7,474 nucleotides of DNA from an uncultured Collinsella sp. GTDB taxonomy: Bacteria; Actinomycetota; Coriobacteriia; Coriobacteriales; Coriobacteriaceae. Of this stretch, positions 1 to 5,082 are shown one piece after another. A program made the position numbers and the translations under genes. The notes under the pieces were generated by a model. The model searched no databases. It had not been told where the DNA came from and was given only the letters and a program-made list of their open reading frames with translations. The stretch spans positions 1-7,474 of the forward strand of contig CABUGI010000091.1 in the NCBI GenBank assembly GCA_902491055.1. The letters run 5' to 3'. How positions within the stretch are numbered: the first letter of the stretch is position 1; each line of letters begins with the position of its first letter.

Positions 1-554
1 GGATTCATGGCAAGCTTGCCACGGACCACGGTAAGGCCCTCCGCCTCAGCGGCATATGAGCCGGTGGGGGCGTTGTCCGCATCAAGATTACTAGTGTCGC
101 TCGGCTTACCACCGATGTACATGTCGCGGCCGACGTAGGTGGCCACGCCGGGATCGGGGGTGGAGACATCGATATTCGTACCGATACCGATAGACGTGGG
201 AACGTAAATTCCCGGCTTCACGGTGGCCGTCGCTCCCGCTGAAGCCGCATTCGCACTCTGAGCCTGCTCAACACTATTTGAAGAGCCAGACTCGCCGCCA
301 TCGGTCTCGTCGCTATTCTGGTTTTCGGCATCCTCGCTGGTGTTACCTACAGCAGCGGACTCACTTGAGGAACCCCCCCCCATTACAGTTTCCGCGGTAG
401 AAACTGTCTGGGCATCGTTGGCGATGGCCTGCGAGATCGGGGGCATAACGAGCGACAGTACCAGGCTCAACACGGAGGCTCCGCACAAAACGTCTGCCAG
501 TACACGGCGCGTCGCTTTATTACTCTGCTTAGATTTGTCTGAATTCGCTTTCAT
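1..554 (-). CDS. Secreted surface protein, N-terminal part (probable choice-of-anchor A family), cut by window edge
   Basis: This reading frame stays open from an ATG at 554 to the window edge, giving 184 codons without a stop. The start has a strong Shine-Dalgarno (GGAGGAG, 561-567) six bases upstream. Residues 1-45 form a long signal peptide: a basic n-region (K, K, K, RR at 16-17), a hydrophobic stretch from about V18 to V36, and a probable cut after AIA (43-45). Residues 46-105 are rich in Ser, Gly, Asn, Asp and Glu, like a disordered surface-protein linker. From about 110 to 184 there is a beta-rich, Gly-rich segment with GIGTNIDVSTPDPG, YVGRDMYIGG and LTVVRGKLAMN, which resembles the start of choice-of-anchor A adhesin-like domains. 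That family assignment is from memory and moderate; secretion is well supported. The C-terminus and any cell-wall anchor lie outside. A run of nine G at codons 58-61 could make the gene phase-variable. Confidence 0.8.
   Translation of the reverse strand, partial: MKANSDKSKQSNKATRRVLADVLCGASVLSLVLSLVMPPISQAIANDAQTVSTAETVMGGGSSSESAAVGNTSEDAENQNSDETDGGESGSSNSVEQAQSANAASAGATATVKPGIYVPTSIGIGTNIDVSTPDPGVATYVGRDMYIGGKPSDTSNLDADNAPTGSYAAEAEGLTVVRGKLAMN
373..381 (-). repeat. G9 homopolymer inside surface-protein ORF (possible phase-variation tract)
   Basis: Nine consecutive C on the plus strand read as nine G in the coding strand, spanning ATG GGG GGG GGT TCC (codons 58-62). The tract is about 12 codons after the predicted signal-peptide cut. 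Gain or loss of one base would shift the frame and truncate the exported protein. Homopolymers of this length are classic slippage sites in genes for variable surface structures. Actual variation cannot be seen from one sequence. Confidence 0.6.
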
Positions 555-644
555 CGATGTCTCCTCCCCAAGAGACCGCGATCTTGCTCTTTCACTATCA
601 AACGTATCTGCGCAACCTGTAATTGCGCACGTTTAGTAATCCAT

Positions 645-674
645 ATTGTAACGATTGTTTGAACATCTGAGCAA
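645..674 (-). promoter_or_regulatory. Candidate sigma-A type promoter for the surface-protein gene
   Basis: Read on the minus strand there is a -35-like TTGCTC (669-674), an 18-base spacer and a -10-like TACAAT (645-650). This lies about 90 bases upstream of the ATG at 554, in AT-rich DNA with no other gene. The -10 matches consensus at five of six positions; the -35 is only moderate. Other AT-rich hexamers nearby mean that more than one promoter is possible. Confidence 0.4.
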
Positions 675-1012
675 CAAAACCGACAATTTTGTAGCGAATT
701 CTCAATTCTCTTGACATTTTCTCAGATTTACCTTCGTTTATTCGCTATTTATTTTTTGTTTCTACTGGTAATTTAGTTGCCAATCATTTTTTAATGGCAT
801 TAGATTAATTTGCACAACATTTTGCTCAAGAGTAAACATCCTGTGAACAGTCGAAAACGACCATGAACGGTAGATCATTAACCGGGATGAATATCCTACC
901 AAATTGATGAGAATATCTTAAACCCATCGGTGGTTAGAAGCATGATGTTCAGACAACAATATTTGAATTTTCACACAGATTTTTGGTATCAATTCGCCCA
1001 AATCGCCTGAGG
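675..1012. other. AT-rich intergenic region upstream of the surface-protein gene
   Basis: These roughly 340 bases are clearly more AT-rich than the flanking genes and contain no convincing ORF on either strand. They lie between the HAD phosphatase terminus and the candidate promoter of the surface-protein gene. Several promoter-like hexamers are visible on the minus strand, for example TTGAGC followed 16 bases later by TAATCT. I recognise no known riboswitch or RNA family here. The length and composition would fit a complex regulatory region or recently acquired DNA. Confidence 0.5.
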
Positions 1013-1045
1013 CCACCACAAAGGCGCCGGCTCCCTTTGTGGTAG
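1013..1045 (-). repeat. CCACCACAAAGG-type palindrome, copy A, 3' of the HAD gene
   Basis: ACCACAAAGG (1015-1024) pairs with CCTTTGTGGT (1034-1043) around a GC-rich loop. The stem extends by one wobble and one normal pair to 1013/1045. The wobble (1014/1044) is G-U if transcribed on the minus strand and C-A on the plus strand, which favours a minus-strand RNA. The element begins 13 bases after the HAD stop codon, the place of a terminator. However, the T-run that follows such a hairpin is missing on the minus strand; instead TTTT follows on the plus strand. It is a diverged relative of the copies at 1970-2007 and 3554-3591. Confidence 0.65.
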
Positions 1046-1058
1046 TTTTCCCCCGGCG

Positions 1059-1880
1059 CTACAGCAGATGCTCCTCGATAAAGATCGCGATGCCGTCTTT
1101 GTCGTTGCTGGCGGTTACAAAATCGGCGGCGGCACGGGTGGCATCGCTACCATTTGCCATGGCCACGCCCACACCGGCGTCGGCCACCATGCAGGTATCG
1201 TTGTCCGCATCGCCAAACACGCAGATGTTCTGGAGCTCCATGTCGTTGAGCTCCGCCACGCGCACAAGGCCGCGCGTCTTGGACACGCGCGGATCCATAA
1301 ACTCGTAGAGCCGCTGCGTGGTTTGCAGAGCCGCCGCCTTAACAGTGTCATCGGCAAACGTCGACGCCCGCTCAATCACCCGCGGCATCACCTCGGGCGC
1401 CATGGTAAACATCACCTTGGGCTGCGGCTCGCGCAAAAACTCGGCAAAATCGACCACCTGGTAGGGCACGCCGTCGACGCGCGACAGGTGCTCGACGCAC
1501 GCGTTGCTCTCGGGCACGTAGAACACGCCGTCTCGGGGGCAGACGGGCGTTGCCGGAAGGTCCGCCATGTGCTTGCAGATGCGCGCGATGGTCTCGCCCG
1601 GCAGCGGATAGCTCAGCTCGTTGATGTCGTGCGCGCGGTCGATGACCTCGGCGCCACCGCAGCCCACCATCACGTCTACCAGGCCTTCGATGCCCCAGAG
1701 CTCGTACATGGCCTCGGTCGCGTGGGCGTCGCGCCCGGTGCACAGGCCAAAGAGCACGCCGCGCTCGCGCAGGGCGCGGATCGCCGCCACGGTGCGCGGG
1801 GACACCGTGTGCTGGCTCGTGAGCAGCGTGCCATCGATATCGCAGAACACGGCTTTGATGTGGCTGAAGGTGGTGTCCAT
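1059..1880 (-). CDS. Cof-type HAD-IIB family hydrolase (sugar- or cofactor-phosphate phosphatase)
   Basis: The product is a 273-residue cytoplasmic phosphatase of the haloacid dehalogenase superfamily, subclass IIB, which usually removes phosphate from sugar phosphates or cofactors such as FMN and PLP. All four motifs are present: motif I FCDIDGTLL with the nucleophile D14 and acid/base D16; motif II CTGR with T48; motif III lysine K201 in SKTRG; motif IV GDADND with D224 and D228 for magnesium. Residues about 75-195 form the type IIB cap that sets substrate choice. The length is normal for the Cof family. I chose the ATG at 1880 because motif I then lies at residue 14 as usual, with a modest AGAAAGG upstream. 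The frame is open to 2048, but that extension would run through the 1970-2007 hairpin and is not family-like. The gene is apparently monocistronic; the substrate cannot be predicted. Confidence 0.9.
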   Translation of the reverse strand: MDTTFSHIKAVFCDIDGTLLTSQHTVSPRTVAAIRALRERGVLFGLCTGRDAHATEAMYELWGIEGLVDVMVGCGGAEVIDRAHDINELSYPLPGETIARICKHMADLPATPVCPRDGVFYVPESNACVEHLSRVDGVPYQVVDFAEFLREPQPKVMFTMAPEVMPRVIERASTFADDTVKAAALQTTQRLYEFMDPRVSKTRGLVRVAELNDMELQNICVFGDADNDTCMVADAGVGVAMANGSDATRAAADFVTASNDKDGIAIFIEEHLL

Positions 1881-1935
1881 GGGGGCCTTTCTGGGTTGTG
1901 CGGCGGTGTGGGGTGTATTCGTGAACGGCGTACAT

Positions 1936-1966
1936 GGTATACCAAGGCGCAGGCGCGGCCCGTCAA
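1936..1966 (-). promoter_or_regulatory. Candidate promoter for the HAD phosphatase gene
   Basis: On the minus strand a TTGACG (1961-1966) is followed by a 19-base spacer and TATACC (1936-1941, part of the palindrome GGTATACC). The -35 matches consensus at five of six positions; the spacer is longer than the ideal 17. It starts only three bases after the T-run of the upstream terminator-like hairpin, so termination of the upstream unit and initiation of this one would be tightly packed. Confidence 0.4.
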
Positions 1967-1969
1967 AGC

Positions 1970-2007
1970 AAAAACCACCACAAAGGTGCCTGGCCCCTTT
2001 GTGGTGG
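1970..2007 (-). terminator. CCACCACAAAGG-type hairpin with T5, copy B (intrinsic terminator-like)
   Basis: A perfect 12-bp stem, CCACCACAAAGG (1975-1986) with CCTTTGTGGTGG (1996-2007), surrounds a 9-base loop. On the minus strand the hairpin is followed by TTTTT (1970-1974), the form of a rho-independent terminator for the transporter gene ending at 2104. Together with the flanking A-run and one more base it is identical over 39 bases to the copy at 3553-3591. It is therefore both a terminator candidate and a member of a repeat family. Confidence 0.65.
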
Positions 2008-2036
2008 CCGGACCCGAAGGGTGGCCTGACCGGAGC

Positions 2037-2103
2037 GCAAACCATCACAACATTCGACGTTTTTCGGCAAAATCGCGATTTTCATCGAATGTTGTGATGG
2101 TTT
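2037..2103. repeat. CAAACCATCACAACATTCGA-type inverted repeat, copy 1, abutting the MFS stop codon
   Basis: Arms 2039-2057 and 2085-2103 are perfect reverse complements over 19 bases. The interior contains the 14-base palindrome AAAATCGCGATTTT (2067-2080). The right arm ends directly against the TAA of the transporter gene (2104-2106). It can form a very stable hairpin in either transcript direction; on the minus strand only a short TTTG follows, so it is a weak classical terminator. The same left-end sequence GCAAACCATC and the same arms recur at 6269-6337 with a different interior. Confidence 0.75.
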
Positions 2104-3384
2104 TTACTGCCTTGCGGCACGATCAAAATGCCGGCGTCCAAACAGCAGCAACGCCGCGGGAACTGCCGTCACGACCATGCCCGCCCCTACGAGCGTCTGC
2201 TGCACACCAAACGTCGCCGCCAGCCACGGGGCAATCGCCAGCGGGGCCACGCCGGCGAACATATTGCCAAAACCCATGACCGAGTTCACGCGACCGAGCT
2301 GTTCGAGCGGGGCCATCGTTTGCACGATCGTGTTGTGGAGCGGGTTGACGACGCCCCAGGCCACGCCCAGGGCAATCTGGCCGACAAGGGCTACGCCCAC
2401 GTACGGCGTTCCCACATAGAGCAGGCTTCCCAGGCCCACGGACATAAGCGCCACAAGCAGCGTTTTAAGGCTGACGAAGCGCGGCGGCAAGCGGAGCGCG
2501 AGGACGGCGCCCAGCACCGCGCCCACACCGCTGGCCGACGAGAGCCAGCCCATCCATTCGACACCGACGTGCAGGACATCGCGGTAGAAGAACGACTCCA
2601 GCGGATCGAAGGCACCGTAGCCAAAGTTTGAAAGGAAAATAATGCAGAAGAGCAGGGCGAGGACGCTGTTGGTGAAGACTGTCTTGATGCTGGTCGCGAA
2701 GGTGACACGAGTGGATGCGCTGGGGTTGGGGCTTTGTCCCGCACGCTCCCCTTCCTCTGCCGAATCGGCATCCGCATCCCCGGTGACATGGCTGGTCTGC
2801 GGCCTAAAGCCCCAACCGGCAACGAGCGCCAGTACGGTAAAGATCATCATGAGCACGAACACCGCGCGCGACGACGCAGCCGCCGCGACAAAGCCGCCCA
2901 GCGTGGGGCCAACGATGATACTCACGTTTGAAAACATGGCGATGGCGGAGTTGATATCTTTGAGCTCGACGGGGTCGTCGGTGAGATACGCCGGATAGGA
3001 TGTGGCGATGGGCTGGGCGAATCCCATCACAAAACCTAGGAGCACCGCGCCGAGCAGGACGACGCCGGTCGCGCTACCAAAGACGATAATTGCCGTGCCA
3101 GTTGCGAGAGCGCCGATGATGCTCAGCAAGAAATGGCGGCGCGGGCCCCAGGCATCGAGTGCCGCTCCACCCGCAAAGGATCCCAGGATCACGAAGACGT
3201 TCATAAAGAGGACTGCCAGCGACGTCGCAACGACCGAAGCGTCGTCCGCATAGGTGAGTGTTCCGATAACGCCGATAAAGTAGCTGGTCTGAAAACCGGT
3301 GTAAATGAGAAAGCGCATGGCCACCAGGCGCTTGGCCTGCGCGGACAGCGAAGGTTGAGGTTTTGAGAGAAGAGATGCGAGCAT
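2104..3384 (-). CDS. Major facilitator superfamily transporter (MFS), 12 TM
   Basis: The product is a 426-residue inner-membrane secondary transporter. I count about twelve hydrophobic segments in two groups of six, separated by a hydrophilic, acidic cytoplasmic loop at about 194-235 containing DADADSAEEGER. The loop between TM2 and TM3 carries an MFS motif-A-like GGAALDAWGPRRH (72-84). Both halves end in basic residues on the inner side. The overall style is that of the EntS/efflux-like branch (MFS_3), but the substrate cannot be read from sequence; drug or metabolite export is a guess. I chose the ATG at 3384 because GAGGAG (3390-3395) lies five bases upstream, and the residues gained from ATGs at 3402 or 3423 look like leader. 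A TACAAT at 3521-3526 may be a -10 but no good -35 accompanies it. The gene follows three palindromes after mobB and is probably its own transcription unit. Confidence 0.85.
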   Translation of the reverse strand: MLASLLSKPQPSLSAQAKRLVAMRFLIYTGFQTSYFIGVIGTLTYADDASVVATSLAVLFMNVFVILGSFAGGAALDAWGPRRHFLLSIIGALATGTAIIVFGSATGVVLLGAVLLGFVMGFAQPIATSYPAYLTDDPVELKDINSAIAMFSNVSIIVGPTLGGFVAAAASSRAVFVLMMIFTVLALVAGWGFRPQTSHVTGDADADSAEEGERAGQSPNPSASTRVTFATSIKTVFTNSVLALLFCIIFLSNFGYGAFDPLESFFYRDVLHVGVEWMGWLSSASGVGAVLGAVLALRLPPRFVSLKTLLVALMSVGLGSLLYVGTPYVGVALVGQIALGVAWGVVNPLHNTIVQTMAPLEQLGRVNSVMGFGNMFAGVAPLAIAPWLAATFGVQQTLVGAGMVVTAVPAALLLFGRRHFDRAARQ

Positions 3385-3553
3385 GGAGACTCCTCGTTTC
3401 ATACGAATACGGGCGGTGGGCATTCGCCACCGTCTATCGAATCAATCAATCCGCATGAAACATTAAGGACGCATCAAGCCCCTTTTCTCCGTTTTTCGCC
3501 CGTCATGAACTACTTGGTAGATTGTAAGGCATGTCCCACACATCTACTTAAAC
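3385..3553. other. Upstream region of the MFS gene, no gene seen
   Basis: These 170 bases hold no ORF of note. Read on the minus strand they contain a -10-like TACAAT (3521-3526) without a convincing -35, and a second AT-rich patch near 3440-3465. The transporter promoter is probably here but I cannot place it with confidence. No operator-like palindrome stands out. Confidence 0.35.
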
Positions 3554-3591
3554 AAAAACCACCACAAAGGTGCCTGGCCCCTTTGTGGTGG
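3554..3591 (-). terminator. CCACCACAAAGG-type hairpin with T5, copy C (intrinsic terminator-like)
   Basis: A perfect 12-bp stem (3559-3570 with 3580-3591) encloses a 9-base loop and is followed on the minus strand by TTTTT (3554-3558) and then GTTT. It would end transcription coming from the moaA/moaC-mobB operon before the MFS gene. It is identical to copy B, including the T-run, although the surrounding sequence differs. Confidence 0.65.
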
Positions 3592-3618
3592 AAGTGACGT
3601 TTGCCCAGATAAAACCTA

Positions 3619-3643
3619 CCAAAATAAACCTGTCCCTTTTTGG
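3619..3643 (-). repeat. Short hairpin with CCTGTCCC core between mobB and the MFS gene
   Basis: CCAAAA (3619-3624) and TTTTGG (3638-3643) flank AAACCTGTCCC on the plus strand. The stem is only six A/T-rich pairs and would be weak. The interior CCTGTCCC resembles the CCTGGCCC in the loop and inner arm of copies B and C of the CCACCACAAAGG family, suggesting a related element. The functional role is unknown. Confidence 0.35.
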
Positions 3644-3664
3644 CATGTTATGGCAACGCAGCGA

Positions 3665-3764
3665 GCCGGTTCCAAGTGCCCCAGGTCGCCCCGAAAGAGG
3701 AGCGACGCGTACTTTGGTACGCGAGCGACGGCTTGAGGGGCGAGATGGGGTGCTTGGGGCCGGC
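3665..3764. repeat. 100-base imperfect palindrome / structured element directly 3' of mobB
   Basis: Arms 3665-3692 and 3737-3764 are 28 bases long and complementary apart from six positions. Near the centre is a perfect stem GCGTAC TTTG GTACGC (3707-3722). On a plus-strand RNA four of the six exceptions are G-U pairs, leaving two mismatches. On a minus-strand RNA the same four become A-C mismatches. The element starts seven bases after the mobB stop codon in gene direction and has no T-run on either side, so it is not a classical terminator. It could be a repetitive extragenic palindrome, an mRNA 3' stabiliser or a structured RNA encoded on the plus strand. I do not recognise the family. Confidence 0.6.
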
Positions 3765-3770
3765 GCAGCG

Positions 3771-5078
3771 TCAAGCCTGAAGGTGATCTTGGATGAGGTC
3801 GCAGATGGCTCGGGCGTCGTTGATGTTGATGGCTCGGGTCGCAAAGCCGGCGTCGAAGGCCTGACGCGCCAGGGCCTCGTTGCAGGCAAGGGCCAGCGTG
3901 TGACCGTCGACCAGGTCGAGCGAGCTCTTGCCGCGCAGACGGTCGACACCGGAGCGCGCGACCACGATGTTGTCGAAGCCCTCGGTCTTGTAGCCCTCGA
4001 TGATCACCACGTCGACATCGTTGTAGCGCGACAGCAGCTCGCGCGCGGGCATCTCGTCCTCCTCGCGCGTGTCGGCGTACTCCGCCCAGCGCGTGGCGCA
4101 GATGAGTCCCACGTGCTTGGAGCCGGCCTGGTGATGGCGCCACGTATCCTTAGCAGGCACGTCGATATCAAAGCCGTGGTGCCCGTGATGCTTGAGCGAA
4201 CCCACGCGCAGGCCGCGGCGGGTGAGCTCGGCGATAACCTTCTCGACGAGCGTGGTCTTGCCCGAGTTTTGGTAGCCGATAAACGCGATCGCGGGGACGG
4301 CCGGGGCCGGAGCTGCGGGTGCGACGGCGACGGGTGCGCTCGCGGGTGCGGCACCGTCAGCGGCCACGGCCTCAACAGCAGCGGCCTGACGCTCTGCGCG
4401 ATCCCACACGCCCGAGCGGCCGCCCTCCTTGTGCAGCAGGCGCACGTCGACGATCTCCATGCCGCGATCGACCGCCTTGCACATGTCATAGATCGTAAGG
4501 CACGCGGCACTCGCGCCGGTCAACGCCTCCATCTCGATACCCGTCTTGCCCGTCACGCCCGCCGTAACCAGTACGTGAAAGCCAACCTGCCCGTCCGCGC
4601 GCGCCGGCGTCCAGCCCTCGGGCATATCCTCGACAGGCGTCCCCGCCGGAGCGATGGGCGCAATGTCGCACTTGCTCTTGGTAATGAGCAGCGGATGGCA
4701 CATGGGGATGATGTCGCTCGTGCGTTTGATGGCCATGATGCCCGCCACGCGCGCACAGGCGAGCACGTCGCCCTTTTTGGCGCGGTCTTGCAGCACCATG
4801 GCCTGCGTCTCGGGATGCATGAGGATGGTGCCCTCGGCGATGGCAATACGATGGGTCTCGGCCTTGTCGGACACGTCGACCATGCGAACCTCGCCCTTGG
4901 CGTCCACGTGCGTCAGCTCGTCGCGACGGGCGTCACGGGCGGGCTCGGTGGCAGCGCTGGCAATCGGCTGCACGGACGCGTCGGCGTTGCCAGCATTCGC
5001 CGCAGCCGTGGCTTTGTGGGCAGACATCGCGGCCCTGCGAGCGGCCTTGGTGGCATCGGCGTACCTGCTCTTGGCCAT
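3771..5078 (-). CDS. moaC-mobB: Bifunctional molybdenum-cofactor protein: MoaC (cPMP synthase) fused to MobB
   Basis: This single 435-residue frame encodes two enzymes. Residues 1-54 are an Ala/Lys/Arg-rich extension without known function. Residues about 55-231 are MoaC, which converts 3',8-cyclo-dihydro-GTP to cyclic pyranopterin monophosphate. Visible are MCHPLL (126-131, H128), GKTGIEMEALTGASA (from 177), YDMCKA with D198 and K201, and KEGGRSG (217-223). A small insert precedes the GKTG motif. Residues 232-262 are an Ala/Pro/Val-rich linker. Residues 263-435 are MobB, a P-loop GTP-binding protein that aids MobA in making the guanine dinucleotide cofactor: Walker A GYQNSGKTT (268-276), HHGFDIDVPAKDTW (300-313), VIIEGYK (358-364). 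Both cores look intact. The ATG at 5078 is preferred over one at 5123: it has GGAGGA seven bases upstream and follows the moaA stop by four bases, so the two genes are translationally close-coupled. Confidence 0.92.
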   Translation of the reverse strand: MAKSRYADATKAARRAAMSAHKATAAANAGNADASVQPIASAATEPARDARRDELTHVDAKGEVRMVDVSDKAETHRIAIAEGTILMHPETQAMVLQDRAKKGDVLACARVAGIMAIKRTSDIIPMCHPLLITKSKCDIAPIAPAGTPVEDMPEGWTPARADGQVGFHVLVTAGVTGKTGIEMEALTGASAACLTIYDMCKAVDRGMEIVDVRLLHKEGGRSGVWDRAERQAAAVEAVAADGAAPASAPVAVAPAAPAPAVPAIAFIGYQNSGKTTLVEKVIAELTRRGLRVGSLKHHGHHGFDIDVPAKDTWRHHQAGSKHVGLICATRWAEYADTREEDEMPARELLSRYNDVDVVIIEGYKTEGFDNIVVARSGVDRLRGKSSLDLVDGHTLALACNEALARQAFDAGFATRAININDARAICDLIQDHLQA

Positions 5079-5082
5079 ATGA

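Noticed and set aside
340..636. 98-codon plus-strand frame at the left end
   Set aside because: It is antisense to the signal peptide of the surface protein, which has a strong ribosome binding site and coherent secretory features on the minus strand.
711..739. TTGACA on the plus strand at 711-716 as a promoter
   Set aside because: No acceptable -10 lies 16-18 bases downstream (TCGTTT at 734-739) and no plus-strand gene follows.
1881..2048. Upstream extension of the HAD gene to an ATG at 2048
   Set aside because: The extra 56 residues would be translated through a terminator-like hairpin, have no family match, and move motif I far from the N-terminus.
1068..2279. 403-codon open frame on the plus strand
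   Set aside because: It is antisense to the HAD gene, whose motifs are intact, and runs on through two palindromes. Its protein is His/Arg/Ala-rich without domain features, as expected from a GC-rich shadow frame.
1013..3591. CRISPR array from the repeated palindromes
   Set aside because: The copies are about 0.96 and 1.58 kb apart with genes between them, so there is no regular repeat-spacer pattern and no cas gene.
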